Positions 16,701-24,706 are shown, counted from the first letter of the stretch. The stretch: DNA of 38,100 nt from a virus (IMGVR_UViG_3300042503_001614:1-38100); one strand, 5' to 3'. Notes: generated from the letters alone by a model not told the origin. Made by a program: numbers and translations.

Positions 16701-17676
16701 GGCAAAGAATCTTGAATCTTCCATACAAGAAGCATTCAACGGCGAAAGGTTGAGACAGGAAAGAGAGACGCAAGATAAAATCAGAAATGAAAAACTTGCC
16801 GCTCTAAACTCAGAAGAGGAAGATCTCAAAAAATCACTCGCAAACAGATCGATCGGTTTTGAAGAATATGCGGCTCGGATGTCAGATATCGAATCGCAAA
16901 GGCAAGAGCAATCCAATGGTCTTCAAGATCAATATCTCAGTGCTTTGAAAGGTGCTGGCGACAAAGCGATATCTACCGTATTGAAATCGCAAAGCGAAAT
17001 GTTCAAAGAGAATGCAAAGGATCTTCAAGGAAATGAAAAGATCTTCAATGAATTTATCGGACAGACTCTTGGTGGGTTTAGTGAACTTGTGGCGAGTGGC
17101 AAAGCAAATCTTGCCGACTTTGGAAAGATGGCAGCAGGAGCGGCATTTGATGCTGTTGGAAAAATGATACCATCTTTCGTAGCCGGAATTCTCGGATCTT
17201 CAGTAACGACTTTAGGACCGATCCTCGGACCACTCGCAGCCGCAGCATTGACCGGAACGCTTTACGGTTTGCTTGGTTTGGCAAGGAGTGCCGCTGGTTT
17301 CAAAGATGGTGTTGTCGATCTGGCGGGAGCAGGATCAGAGACTTCGGATAGTATTCCCGCATGGTTGTCAAGAGGTGAATCTGTAATCACAGCAAAGGCA
17401 ACAAAAGAGAATCGAAAAGAACTCGAATGGATGAATCGTACCGGTATGAGTTTGAGTCAATTTTACAAAACCAAAGTCGATTCAAGATCCATGTCGATAA
17501 ATGAAAATGGAGAGTTGATCGAAGAGGTGAGAAGACTCAGATCAGAGACTCGAAATCTTGGAACGAGAATATCTCGAAATACCAAAGTCGAAGTGAGTGG
17601 TCTTTTGTCTGCAGATAATAGATCGATAACAGCAATCATAGATTCCCAAAGAAAAAAAAATATGAGAAGAGGTTAA
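13771..17676 (+). CDS. Tape measure protein
   Basis: 1301 residues, the longest gene. It sets tail length and travels down the tail during DNA entry. It starts with helices (DATDLLNGLNKAIAELNKAIG). Hydrophobic Gly/Ala-rich stretches follow at about 108-150, 475-575 and 1160-1215, and a long charged coiled-coil part lies between about 740 and 1100. A TP901-type core pattern (FETQLASLSSITGVSG, AINVAGVAASSAKVSFEETNSAIQTLA) is visible near 150-320. At roughly 1.5 Angstrom per residue a tail near 190-200 nm is expected (a rule of thumb). The Gly-rich C-terminal part may be trimmed. Confidence 0.92.
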   Translation: MANDVELKLGLDATDLLNGLNKAIAELNKAIGTINGTKVDINETPIVNDLNKIQAEAKETGKVLDKNLSAGAAGGSGLDALKGKLGGFGDMFSKLGAESGGLGNAFQSLTGGVTSLVPGLGSLSGVLATGGIAAGIAAVGAGVAYSIDKGKEFETQLASLSSITGVSGPALDDLGEKAKVMAGKFGTDATANIESFKTILSKLGPDIAKSPEALNSMADSVNTLSKATGDDPGKATEALTGALLQFGVSLDDPVKAADAMSVAMNVLAAGAKEGASEVPDVAAAINVAGVAASSAKVSFEETNSAIQTLAAGGKVGAEAGTSLRNVLNTLGAGRFLPKDTQKELKAAGVDINKLGDTSISLSERLRELNKISGDAALKTKLFGTDAAAAAILIKGANDGMDDLTKKLTGTNTAYDQAAINMNTFDESLNRIKSNVDNFAISFYDGMKMSFGMLAESTGPAVGQLMNTLGEWFSRMWSVVQPILGALGAILMTVISNAINLVTSALNSFYEMAVYAFDGIVNALRPLVDAIKSALGMDGEAGKSIDVMKILQDVMNGVGIVIGVVFDAITTLGKIILDVLIGGFTNVIKVIITVGEWFAKFGKWIGDLILKIPGVKAVFEGLKSAFDSVYNFFANLPKVINEVQVYLKAIGGTFKLAFEVIGQAFDAALKLDFSTAGEKLKSIFNPDNWKQAFGASMQSARNELKQTTEAAAKAGQEFKTFQTTTTDGTVKPPPGGEDEENKGEKKQATTLDKRKKAYQDYLKKLENDRNTYELTLEGSEEEKSRKMKERLEKDNEAARIKLNELARDISDTTFDVDTIKIKAEQDESMEDVKGFYVGEYKKLQDQLDKNKVKVKPDLSWREPLVKELDEFVKQADGNAKEYEKVVAGMFTKPVNTQAKLDQAEADFDKITNLLYEQNVELQNNIDLARSIGDQKAVESLEKIKATNAESIADTERRYFRFVSDSKKALDENSIYFQVAKNLESSIQEAFNGERLRQERETQDKIRNEKLAALNSEEEDLKKSLANRSIGFEEYAARMSDIESQRQEQSNGLQDQYLSALKGAGDKAISTVLKSQSEMFKENAKDLQGNEKIFNEFIGQTLGGFSELVASGKANLADFGKMAAGAAFDAVGKMIPSFVAGILGSSVTTLGPILGPLAAAALTGTLYGLLGLARSAAGFKDGVVDLAGAGSETSDSIPAWLSRGESVITAKATKENRKELEWMNRTGMSLSQFYKTKVDSRSMSINENGELIEEVRRLRSETRNLGTRISRNTKVEVSGLLSADNRSITAIIDSQRKKNMRRG

Positions 17677-17677
17677 T

Positions 17678-18154
17678 ATGTCGTGGAGGTTTTGGGTAAA
17701 GGTTCAGGGAGCAACTGAGCCGACTTTCAACCCGGTCAATACATTGGCGATCGAACTCCCAATTTTTGGTATTCATCATTCGCCAGAAGAAGAATCGGAA
17801 GTCGAGGTATCAATGTCTGGAAGCGAAGTATCGCAAAGTCAATATCGAATCAAGTTAGAGATCGAGTGCATTCCGTTTTCAACATGGGATCCTTTGACGA
17901 TCAATTCCGATGCTACAATCTACTTGCTTCAATCGATCTTGAAGAAAAAGCATAAGAGATTGATCGCTCCCGATCCTGGTCTTGACAACAAAGTACTTCC
18001 TGATCGTTGGCGAGATACGACAAACTTTCCACTCATTTCTGGTCTGCTATCAAGTGGGTTTGTATTTGAAAGGAATGAAGTATCAAATGAAAAGAAATGG
18101 GCATCAGGACTTGAACAATTATCGCTTACGGTCTATAGTAAGGAATTGTTGTAA
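17678..18154 (+). CDS. Tail protein, possibly distal tail (Dit-like)
   Basis: 158 residues, start ATG behind AAGAGGTTAAT just after the tape measure. It is beta-rich with an acidic patch (HHSPEEESEVEVSMSG). In siphoviruses the first gene after the tape measure usually encodes the distal tail protein at the tail tip. I do not recognise a sequence family, so the call rests on position. Its TAA overlaps the next start by one base. Confidence 0.5.
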   Translation: MSWRFWVKVQGATEPTFNPVNTLAIELPIFGIHHSPEEESEVEVSMSGSEVSQSQYRIKLEIECIPFSTWDPLTINSDATIYLLQSILKKKHKRLIAPDPGLDNKVLPDRWRDTTNFPLISGLLSSGFVFERNEVSNEKKWASGLEQLSLTVYSKELL

Positions 18155-20040
18155 TGTTAATTCCAAGTAATTACTTTCCAAATAATAGATTCGTAACCTC
18201 ATGGACAAGTCAAGATGCTATTCAATACCGACTATACATAATACCATCCAATGCCGACTATTCAAGTGGAAGTTATGATCTAACTTTGCCAAAAGATTTC
18301 CTCCTTCGAGATATGAAACTTGATACTTCGATTGGAGAACTTCCCGCTGGGATACAATCACAAGTCATGACCTTTTCTGTCAATATCGCTTCTCTTGAAG
18401 GGACTCAGGCTCTTGATAACTTACGAGAACAACTCTTGAAGGGAACGACGACTAAACTCACTCCAAAGAATTCAAATGGCACTGAATATCTAAATGTATC
18501 ACAACTTGGATATCATACTGAGTTGACAAACGAACAAAAGGAATTTGAAGTCTTCAATACTTTTATCCTTTTGTATAACGATGGTTTCGGGTTTACTCCA
18601 AATGTCTGGAAGGTTGGTTTTATTGGTTGTCAGAAATATGCTGCCGAAAATGAACTCGAAGTGACCAGTCTTCAAAATGTAGTCAAGTTTTCAATCGAAG
18701 CCCATGACATCACAAGATGTATTGGAGAAATGATCACTCCCGAAATCTGGAAGATTGCATTGCGAGCACGAAATGAAATGATCAACCTTACCTCTACTCT
18801 TCAAAAATCAGAGACAGAAGAATATCGAGAAATCTTGATCGGAAAAGATTACTACTATCAATCCAACTACGATAGACCACTCAACGCTGTCGACTGGTTA
18901 AACGGAAGGTTTTGGATGTATGTATCGACATTTGATCGACTTGGGACAAAGATATCAGAAATGATGTCTGCTTATTTCCGAGCAATCATGAGAAACAATT
19001 CTTGCTCGTTTACATTTCCTCAGTTATATGAAAAGTCGATCGCGTTTAAGGATGAAGAAGGATCAGAGTTTTTATCTGAGAACTATCTTTGTTACATTGC
19101 TGAAATATGGGAAGCGTCGAACGGAAATATCAATCTCGTATCGGGAGCGCATGCAGATTCAAAAATGTTTGCCCAGTTTACTAACTTCTATGAGGTATTG
19201 AAAAACCTTTGTGAAAACTCTCTTGAACTTTTCATTCCTTCAATCACTTGGGCTGATGGCGATCCAGACACTCATTCGATTACATATCAATCTTCATATC
19301 CTTTTGGATCTTCCTCTGTCTCTTCTATTGAACTTAATAGAGATAATACATATTCATCTTTCAAAATGAAAATGTTTTCTGAGTCATTGCGATACGCAAC
19401 AATATCAGTGACTTCAATATCGGGAGATCAAGATACAACTGAATATAGGTTTGGAGATAAAGGAACGAGTGGTGATAATTCTAAAGAAATGAAGATCATG
19501 TTCCATAACTTGCCGATTCTTCAAGATCGTAAATTTGTGGAAAGGTACTATGGAATATGGGACAATGAGAATGAATCTTGGGTAAGGAAATCAACGAGTC
19601 CAGGTTACATCTTATATTTTGAAGATCAGACCCCACACCTGCCAAGAAAAGTCTATACTCAATGTTTTATTTTTTTTGATGGTGATGCAAGCCTGCTCGC
19701 TTACTATACTCTTCAATATCCTATCGTGCCATACTATAAACCTGACGGAGTCCTTTTTATGATCAGAGAGCAACAAAATTCAGGACTTCCATCTACGATT
19801 GCATATTCGATGGTACAAGCATTTGGAGATAAAAAGCAAGCGGAAGCAAATTTGACTTCCAGATTTGTAGATGTAAAATGGAATGAGGTTGGTAAAAGAT
19901 GTAAGATCAATCTAAACGACTACAATAGTTTACTTGAGAAGATCTACAATTCCAATATCGTAAAAGGAGTCTTGATGGAATCAAGTCAAGATGTTTATCA
20001 AGGCACTGTCGATCTTACAATCAGAATAGATGCGGAGTAA
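18154..20040 (+). CDS. Large tail-tip protein
   Basis: 628 residues, the second gene after the tape measure, where tail-associated (Tal-like) proteins are found. It is mostly beta-rich, with many aromatic residues, a Tyr-rich segment (DYYYQSNYDRPLNAVDWLNG) and two regions like the domains of phage tail hubs. No peptidase motif is visible. It likely forms part of the tail-tip hub that carries the fibres. I have no sequence-family recognition to rely on. Confidence 0.55.
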   Translation: MLIPSNYFPNNRFVTSWTSQDAIQYRLYIIPSNADYSSGSYDLTLPKDFLLRDMKLDTSIGELPAGIQSQVMTFSVNIASLEGTQALDNLREQLLKGTTTKLTPKNSNGTEYLNVSQLGYHTELTNEQKEFEVFNTFILLYNDGFGFTPNVWKVGFIGCQKYAAENELEVTSLQNVVKFSIEAHDITRCIGEMITPEIWKIALRARNEMINLTSTLQKSETEEYREILIGKDYYYQSNYDRPLNAVDWLNGRFWMYVSTFDRLGTKISEMMSAYFRAIMRNNSCSFTFPQLYEKSIAFKDEEGSEFLSENYLCYIAEIWEASNGNINLVSGAHADSKMFAQFTNFYEVLKNLCENSLELFIPSITWADGDPDTHSITYQSSYPFGSSSVSSIELNRDNTYSSFKMKMFSESLRYATISVTSISGDQDTTEYRFGDKGTSGDNSKEMKIMFHNLPILQDRKFVERYYGIWDNENESWVRKSTSPGYILYFEDQTPHLPRKVYTQCFIFFDGDASLLAYYTLQYPIVPYYKPDGVLFMIREQQNSGLPSTIAYSMVQAFGDKKQAEANLTSRFVDVKWNEVGKRCKINLNDYNSLLEKIYNSNIVKGVLMESSQDVYQGTVDLTIRIDAE

Positions 20041-20042
20041 AA

Positions 20043-20765
20043 ATGAGATATAACGAACCGATCAAACCGCAAGGAATTGGAAGGAATCAACTTGCTTTTA
20101 ATACTGGGAATATCCCGAGCACATTTTCTCAAGGTGACGATCAAGAGCGTGATCCGATCTTGGATCAATCTCAAGATTATTCGATCAGTACTCTCGCTAA
20201 AGCAAAAGCATCAGCAGAGGCAACCGCGACATCACTCAAACAAGATATCCAAAATGTTTGTTTTGAGATTACAGGGATTGGTGATATGTATGTCGCTTCG
20301 GGAGCAACCGGAGCGGATATCTTATGGAATCAGGGAAGAGTGATAGTCGATTCGCCACTTTACTTTTACAATTGGTATGATCGATATATCTATGTCAAGA
20401 AGCCGGGATGGTATCTTGTAAGAGCAAATCTATTTGCTCCCGAAGTCAATGCGGGTGGTGAATGGGGACTCAAGATAATTTCAAATATCAATCTTGAGAA
20501 TTCTCAGTTTGAAAGATATCCAACTTATATGGATTATCAACATACCGCCAAACATCCATATGTAAATGGCATGACTTTTTTTAACGCACCCGAGCAAGTT
20601 TTCAAATCGAATAGCGGTGGTCTTCCAGGATTCAAGTTGAGGATCACTTCTTCATTTAATGGTTTCAACTTTTTCTCATATAACACCTATGCCAATTTGC
20701 AAGTGATTCGTTTATCTGATCTCGACTATTCTACAAGACAAGTTTATACTTTTAGCCCAGTTTAA
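20043..20765 (+). CDS. Tail-tip or fibre-related structural protein
   Basis: 240 residues, starting two bases after the previous stop. The N-terminal ~70 residues are polar and end in an Ala-rich helix (LAKAKASAEATATSLKQDI), which looks like a trimer-forming stalk. From residue 75 the protein becomes a compact beta domain rich in Tyr, Phe and Trp (SPLYFYNWYDRYIYVKKPGWYLVRA), similar to C1q/TNF-like phage heads (general pattern). It may be a small receptor-facing tip. The function is inferred. Confidence 0.5.
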   Translation: MRYNEPIKPQGIGRNQLAFNTGNIPSTFSQGDDQERDPILDQSQDYSISTLAKAKASAEATATSLKQDIQNVCFEITGIGDMYVASGATGADILWNQGRVIVDSPLYFYNWYDRYIYVKKPGWYLVRANLFAPEVNAGGEWGLKIISNINLENSQFERYPTYMDYQHTAKHPYVNGMTFFNAPEQVFKSNSGGLPGFKLRITSSFNGFNFFSYNTYANLQVIRLSDLDYSTRQVYTFSPV

Positions 20766-20780
20766 TAAAGGAAAAACAAA

Positions 20781-21275
20781 ATGGAATTTTACTCAGGAAA
20801 ATATGGAGTCGATCGAAGAAAAGTATCGAGTGACTTTGGACAATTTGATACCATCGCTTACGCGACTGGCGATATATTGACTTCATCGGCAATATCATTT
20901 GCAAACATGGCAAGGTCGGTTGGTTTTTCTGGAAAGATGGCAAGAGTCATCTTGAAGGAAACGACTTCCGGTACTCTTCAAAGACCATCACTCAGACTTT
21001 GGTTTTTTGGAGCATCAGTAACACCAGCAAGTCGAAATTCTCCACAAGCGTTTACCACTTCCCAAATTGATGTACTTCTCGGGACCACTGATGTCTTGAA
21101 TGCAAATTGGATCAATTGTGGTAGCGGAGTTTCAATGATAGAAAAGGATATCGAAATACCTTATGTCTTGAGTTCTGGATCTTCAGCGATCTATGTCGTT
21201 CCGGAAGTAAGAGCCGCTTATACATTCCACTCAACGAGTCGAATAATAATGCAGTTGATTTCGGAGGTTGATTGA
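20781..21275 (+). CDS. Structural protein of the tail module, unknown
   Basis: 164 residues, ATG behind AAAGGAAAAACAAA. It is beta-rich with a Ser/Thr-rich composition (FDTIAYATGDILTSSAISFANMARSVGF). LRLWFFGASVTP and a C-terminal TFHSTSRIIMQLISEVD are visible. I do not recognise the family. Its location at the end of the tail operon suggests a virion protein. It overlaps the next gene by one base (TGATG). Confidence 0.5.
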   Translation: MEFYSGKYGVDRRKVSSDFGQFDTIAYATGDILTSSAISFANMARSVGFSGKMARVILKETTSGTLQRPSLRLWFFGASVTPASRNSPQAFTTSQIDVLLGTTDVLNANWINCGSGVSMIEKDIEIPYVLSSGSSAIYVVPEVRAAYTFHSTSRIIMQLISEVD

Positions 21276-21460
21276 TGTCTGCTACTTTTACAGAATTGAA
21301 TAGCGGTATGACTTTGATCCTCGACAAAAACAATATCCAGTCGGCATACAATCTTGAAGAGTTTTGTCAACTGATCATGATCGATGAAACGATCTACGAT
21401 GTTTCCGATACATGGTCATATGTTTTGAATCAGATCCAAGGCGGTCCAACTGGTCCATAA
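21275..21460 (+). CDS. Small tail-module protein ending in GGPTGP
   Basis: 61 residues from ATG 21275; a TTG three bases upstream is less likely. It closes the late operon and is followed directly by a hairpin. The C-terminal IQGGPTGP has the look of the first unit of a collagen-like run found in fibres, but the frame stops there. No other family feature is visible. Confidence 0.5.
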   Translation: MSATFTELNSGMTLILDKNNIQSAYNLEEFCQLIMIDETIYDVSDTWSYVLNQIQGGPTGP

Positions 21461-21465
21461 AAAAA

Positions 21466-21489
21466 AAGATCGATCCGAAGACCGATCTT
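21466..21489. terminator. Hairpin at end of late operon
   Basis: Stem AAGATCG / CGATCTT with a ten-base loop, placed right after the last tail gene. An A-run precedes it and no strong T-run follows. It may end + strand transcripts weakly and would work better for the opposite strand. Confidence 0.55.
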
Positions 21490-21549
21490 ATGTTCTGGGG
21501 GAAGAGCATACGGTTATGATAGACCGCATTTCAAAACTAAGAAAATAAA

Positions 21550-21774
21550 ATGAAAAGAGCAAAATCAATATCGGTAAAATTTACAAAGAGAGAAGATATA
21601 GATCTTTTGAGATCAAGATCAAAAGAGATGAATCTTCCCATGACAAAAACGATCATTGAAGCGGTCAAGATGTCTAAAGAAATATATCTCACGAGAGGCA
21701 AGATCTCAACTCTTGAATTTCTCAACCGGGAACTCTTCAGAGATTATTTCGAAAGGCATAAAAAAAAAGAGTGA
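21550..21774 (+). CDS. Small DNA-binding-like protein (ribbon-helix-helix type)
   Basis: 74 residues, basic. It starts with a short strand (SISVKFTKRED) followed by two helices (IDLLRSRSKEMNLPMTKTIIEAVKMSKEI), the order seen in ribbon-helix-helix repressors. A charged tail follows. It lies alone between two hairpins, apart from both the tail operon and the early operon, so it probably has its own promoter in 21490-21549. It could regulate the nearby early promoters (inference). Confidence 0.55.
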   Translation: MKRAKSISVKFTKREDIDLLRSRSKEMNLPMTKTIIEAVKMSKEIYLTRGKISTLEFLNRELFRDYFERHKKKE

Positions 21775-21786
21775 CCTGAGTCACTC
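21769..21786 (+). terminator. Hairpin ending the small DNA-binding gene
   Basis: Perfect 7-bp stem GAGTGAC / GTCACTC with loop CTGA, followed by TCTTT and preceded by an A8 run, so it may work both ways. The stop codon of the gene lies inside the left arm. Confidence 0.8.
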
Positions 21787-21994
21787 TCTTTCCCCGCCTA
21801 ATAAATGTAAGCAGCATATTTACCTCAACAAAAAAAAGTTGTATTGGTTAATTCATCAGGCAAAAGCAAACTACAAAAATTCCTCATAAGAAGCAACAGA
21901 ATTATCAGGGGATGGTAATTCTCTTCAATCTCCAATCAATCGTCATAAAACAAACAATAATTCCTGATCAAACAAAAAATTTATGATCGGGATA

Positions 21995-22025
21995 TTTTGC
22001 GTGCTCATAACTCTACATATTTCAA
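21995..22025 (+). promoter_or_regulatory. Promoter-like motif TTTTGCGTG, copy 1
   Basis: TTTTGCGTG at 21995-22003, with a TA-rich box (TATTTCAA) starting 23 bases after its first base. The same motif with the same spacing occurs at 30011 and 32106, also in gene-free leaders. The second box here is the weakest of the three. Confidence 0.4.
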
Positions 22026-22072
22026 GGGGTTAAGGAACTCAAAAAAAAAGTTTAGTAAAAGAAAAAAAACTG

Positions 22073-22103
22073 TTGCCTTCAAACAAAAAAGCCCTTATGT
22101 TTG
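22073..22103 (+). promoter_or_regulatory. Bacteroidota-type promoter candidate for early operon
   Basis: TTG at 22073-22075 and, 20 bases on, TATGTTTG at 22096-22103. The second box fits the Bacteroidota -7 consensus TAnnTTTG exactly and the first fits the -33 TTTG partly. The first early gene starts 42 bases further on, so the geometry is good. Confidence 0.6.
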
Positions 22104-22145
22104 ACATAGAAATTAAATGATCAAACAAACAATCGGAGCAGAGAA

Positions 22146-22451
22146 ATGCAAGCGTCATCAGAAATCAGAATCGAAGTAGCATTGGAAATGAAGAAAGCAT
22201 TTGAGTTGAAAAATGATCTTGGAGAGTTTGGCAACATGAGCACCATGGTTTATGATTACATGGATTACGAAGGAGAAGATTGTTTCCTTTGTGAAGATGA
22301 AAACGATTATCAAAACAAACTCAACGACTTTACTTCTTACATGATCTCTGAGTTTGGGATCGCAAGTCAACTCTTGAAAGATTATTGCAAATTTTATTTT
22401 GAAGAGTGTGTCGCAGTTGAGATCTACTATACAAATGCAGATAATGCATAA
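22146..22451 (+). CDS. Early protein, unknown, acidic
   Basis: 101 residues, first gene of the early operon, ATG behind CGGAGCAGAGAA. It is strongly acidic in the middle (YMDYEGEDCFLCEDENDY) and helical around it. Its acid content and first position in the early region resemble small host-takeover or DNA-mimic proteins, but I recognise no family. It has no membrane segment. Confidence 0.6.
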   Translation: MQASSEIRIEVALEMKKAFELKNDLGEFGNMSTMVYDYMDYEGEDCFLCEDENDYQNKLNDFTSYMISEFGIASQLLKDYCKFYFEECVAVEIYYTNADNA

Positions 22452-22477
22452 TTAACTAAACATAAGGATCAAGAGCA

Positions 22478-22744
22478 ATGAAAGAATTATTTGAAATGAC
22501 CATGACCTATTTTGAGCAGGCAGGAACCGTCTCTGAAAAAGAAGCAAAACTCGCAAAGTTGAGATCCATGAGAGCAGGTGAGGCATACAATTATTTTATC
22601 AATAGCCAGACAAAGCATGATCAATATACAAACCTATTTGAATTACTCGATCTCTATACAATAGGCCAAACATATAGCACTCATGAACAGTTGAAAAAAA
22701 CAAAAGATGTCATTCAATTTATGATAATAAAAAATATCCTTTAA
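22478..22744 (+). CDS. Early protein, unknown
   Basis: 88 residues, ATG behind AAGGATCAAGAGCA. Predicted mostly helical (MKELFEMTMTYFEQAGTVSEKEAKLAKLRSM reads as two helices). No motif or membrane segment is recognised. It follows the first early gene after a short gap and is transcribed with it. Confidence 0.6.
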   Translation: MKELFEMTMTYFEQAGTVSEKEAKLAKLRSMRAGEAYNYFINSQTKHDQYTNLFELLDLYTIGQTYSTHEQLKKTKDVIQFMIIKNIL

Positions 22745-22761
22745 TCATTTGGAGTAAAGCA

Positions 22762-23004
22762 ATGAAGGTTTACAAATTAAGAGCGGAAGCATTGATCGAT
22801 ATCTTCAATATGATGGAAGATCCCAGATTTCATGCTATTGAATTCGATATCAAAAAAGAAAAGTTTTACGACATTACATTTACCTTCAAGACCTCACTGG
22901 TTCTCGATCAAATCATTTCAATTATTGAAGATGTAAAAGATGGACATGTAATGTTGAGAACCATTCAACCCATAAGAAAATACACTGGCGAGTTGATCGC
23001 ATAA
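22762..23004 (+). CDS. Early protein, unknown
   Basis: 80 residues, ATG behind TTGGAGTAAAGCA. It has a mixed helix and strand pattern (AIEFDIKKEKFYDITFTFKTSLVLDQIISIIEDV), suggesting a small alpha/beta fold. No family is recognised. Confidence 0.6.
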   Translation: MKVYKLRAEALIDIFNMMEDPRFHAIEFDIKKEKFYDITFTFKTSLVLDQIISIIEDVKDGHVMLRTIQPIRKYTGELIA

Positions 23005-23034
23005 ACATTTATCATTTTTATTCGGAGTAAGATC

Positions 23035-23388
23035 ATGGAGAAGGAAAGAGTAGCGGAAATCAGACAAACCTTGAAGCAGGAATTTCCTGATATCAAATTC
23101 AGTGTCTCAAAAGAAGCATGGCGAGGGATCCATATCAATGTAATGAAGGCACCATCGAAATATGGTTTCCAAGATTACAATCAAAAGCCGGTAAATGAAT
23201 ACCATTTGGAGAGTCAATTTGCAGATCATGAAGATGCAAAGTCGGTCATGATCAAGATACGAGATATTGCAAATACATTGCTCGGAGTCACCTATCGTGA
23301 AACTGGCGACTACGGATACCAACCAAACTACTATGTCTGGCTTGGCATTGGTAAGTGGGATAAGGAATTTCAAATCATTGATAATTAA
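23035..23388 (+). CDS. Early protein, LPD29-like
   Basis: 117 residues, ATG behind CGGAGTAAGATC. The start RVAEIRQTLKQEFPDIKFSVSKEAWRGIHI resembles the small phage and mobile-element domain LPD29 (basic helix, then xFPxxKFSV, then a strand). It continues with HLESQFADHEDAKSVMIKIRDIAN and a Tyr-rich segment DYGYQPNYYVWLGIG. The role is unknown. Such domains occur in proteins that phages and plasmids bring in early. Confidence 0.5.
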   Translation: MEKERVAEIRQTLKQEFPDIKFSVSKEAWRGIHINVMKAPSKYGFQDYNQKPVNEYHLESQFADHEDAKSVMIKIRDIANTLLGVTYRETGDYGYQPNYYVWLGIGKWDKEFQIIDN

Positions 23389-23399
23389 GGAGAATAAAA

Positions 23400-23582
23400 A
23401 TGAAAGTGGTCACAAAGCAAGATAAAGAAACTCTTGAAGTTCAAATGATAACTCTTGAAAGAACATGGCGGGAATTGAATGGAAGGATATCGATCGACTA
23501 TGAAACAGCGATCAGATATTTGAAAGAAGGAGCGATCTTGCAAACATTATTTTACACATATAAAATTGGAGAGCCTAAATGA
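23400..23582 (+). CDS. Small early protein, unknown
   Basis: 60 residues, ATG behind AAGGAGAATAAAA, one of the better ribosome sites in the operon. Helical, basic and acidic residues mixed, no motif recognised. It overlaps the next gene by four bases (ATGA). Confidence 0.55.
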   Translation: MKVVTKQDKETLEVQMITLERTWRELNGRISIDYETAIRYLKEGAILQTLFYTYKIGEPK

Positions 23583-23767
23583 GAGACTTAGTAAATGTAG
23601 AAGTTATGGCAGAAGTATTCCAAATGGAAGTCAGAGAAGCGATAGCAAAATATCATGAATGTCGTAAAGCGGTTGATTGGTTGGAAGGAGAATTGGAACA
23701 TGCTTTGAATGAATTAGAGATCGCAAAAGATGTATTGGATATGATGAATGTAAAAGAATATGAATAA
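23579..23767 (+). CDS. Small early helical protein, unknown
   Basis: 62 residues, translationally coupled to the previous gene by an ATGA overlap. The whole sequence reads as two long acidic helices (EVFQMEVREAIAKYHECRKAV and WLEGELEHALNELEIAKDVL), suggesting a coiled coil or a small helical hairpin. No family is recognised. Confidence 0.55.
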   Translation: MRDLVNVEVMAEVFQMEVREAIAKYHECRKAVDWLEGELEHALNELEIAKDVLDMMNVKEYE

Positions 23768-23778
23768 GGAGCAGAGTC

Positions 23779-24021
23779 ATGAGAATTAACTATTTCAAAT
23801 CAAGAGAAGAGTTGTGTTTATATTTTATCGGGCAGGCAAGACAAAGTCTCGGCTTTTATGGTTTGTCTGACAATGGCGACTTTTACAAGACCACCGAAGC
23901 AAGATGGAGTGAAGATCAAATGGAATACTTATATCCCGACTGGGCAATTCTCTTCAATGTTATGCGAGACGATCGGATTGAATTCAAAGATACTATCCAT
24001 AAACTTTCATGTGGAGTATAA
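23779..24021 (+). CDS. Small early protein, unknown
   Basis: 80 residues, ATG behind AAGGAGCAGAGTC. Mixed fold with aromatic residues (ELCLYFIGQARQSLGFYGLSDNGDFYKTTEARW). No motif or membrane segment is recognised. It ends just before the next start. Confidence 0.55.
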   Translation: MRINYFKSREELCLYFIGQARQSLGFYGLSDNGDFYKTTEARWSEDQMEYLYPDWAILFNVMRDDRIEFKDTIHKLSCGV

Positions 24022-24022
24022 A

Positions 24023-24235
24023 ATGGAGATCAACGAAATATCGTATAATCATAATGACCGGGTACTTATGGCGAATAGGTTGAGAAAGTTACGAGTCAAG
24101 ATCTGGTGTGAAATGTATGATAATAGAGATACGATCGAACCGGAAGAGTTTAGTCAATTGGATGAGGCATGCTGTCTGATATCAAATGTTATTTCAAATT
24201 TATCACAAGGAGAACCGAATGAAGAAACAGAGTGA
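24023..24235 (+). CDS. Small early protein, unknown
   Basis: 70 residues from ATG 24023, one base after the previous stop, so probably coupled. Helical (VLMANRLRKLRVKIWCEMYDNRD). No family is recognised. It overlaps the following gene by 17 bases. Confidence 0.5.
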   Translation: MEINEISYNHNDRVLMANRLRKLRVKIWCEMYDNRDTIEPEEFSQLDEACCLISNVISNLSQGEPNEETE

Positions 24236-24470
24236 AATTTATCGCGATCATGATCCATATTCTCGCATGATCTTACAAGAGTTGAATCAACTCAGAGATC
24301 AAAAGGAGATATACAAAGCGCAAATCATGACACAAGTTGAAGAGATCGAAAATCTGGAAGATCGAATTGAAAGGATGAAAGGAGTTTTGTATTTCACCTT
24401 TGCCCTTTCGACTCTTGCAATTATCTTGATCCTTGAAAATATCTTACACCCATTTTTGAGAACGCTATGA
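24219..24470 (+). CDS. Small membrane-anchored coiled-coil protein
   Basis: 83 residues from ATG 24219, with ACAAGGAGAACCG upstream. Residues about 15-55 form a charged coiled coil. Residues about 58-75 (LYFTFALSTLAIILILEN) form one membrane segment near the C-terminus. It likely sits in the inner membrane with the coil in the cytoplasm. It overlaps the next gene by four bases. The function is not known. Confidence 0.6.
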   Translation: MKKQSEIYRDHDPYSRMILQELNQLRDQKEIYKAQIMTQVEEIENLEDRIERMKGVLYFTFALSTLAIILILENILHPFLRTL

Positions 24471-24706
24471 TCGACATTGAAGATAAGGAATGGTTGAGCG
24501 TGGCGGAAGTTGCTGAGATCATAGGTTGTTCAATTCAAAACATTCACTACCTGATCAAAGGACGATATCGACCACAAGCCAAAAGAAAAAAGATATCACC
24601 AAGAAGATTCTTAAAAACTCAGACAAGAAAAACCAATAAAAACAATCTTGTCTATTTTATACATAAAAGCGAGATTGAAAAATATCTCAAAGGAGAAAAG
24701 TCATGA
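24467..24706 (+). CDS. MerR/excisionase-type helix-turn-helix protein
   Basis: 79 residues. The N-terminal part (EWLSVAEVAEIIGCSIQNIHYLIKGRY) is a clear winged helix-turn-helix of the excisionase/MerR type. A very basic loop with several Lys/Arg follows, then a final strand-helix (NLVYFIHKSEIEKYLKG) typical of the wing end. It probably binds DNA near the early or replication region. It could act as a regulator or an origin-binding accessory. It is coupled to the Sak4-like gene by an ATGA overlap. Confidence 0.75.
   Translation: MIDIEDKEWLSVAEVAEIIGCSIQNIHYLIKGRYRPQAKRKKISPRRFLKTQTRKTNKNNLVYFIHKSEIEKYLKGEKS

Larger units (their letters stand above)
21787..22145. other. Gene-free leader before early operon
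   Basis: About 360 bases without a supportable gene on either strand. It is A-rich. It holds a TTTTGCGTG promoter-like motif (21995), a TTG / TATGTTTG promoter-like pair (22073-22103), and a 12-base direct repeat TGATCAAACAAA at 21965-21976 and 22118-22129. It is the most likely control region for the early genes. The repeat could be an operator. Confidence 0.6.

Noticed and set aside
21440-21460. Collagen-like repeat at the end of the small tail gene
   Set aside because: Only a single GGPTGP is present before the stop, too short to be called a repeat.
21787-22145. CRISPR array or tandem repeat in the gene-free leader
   Set aside because: Only one 12-base unit occurs twice, 153 bases apart, with no regular spacers.
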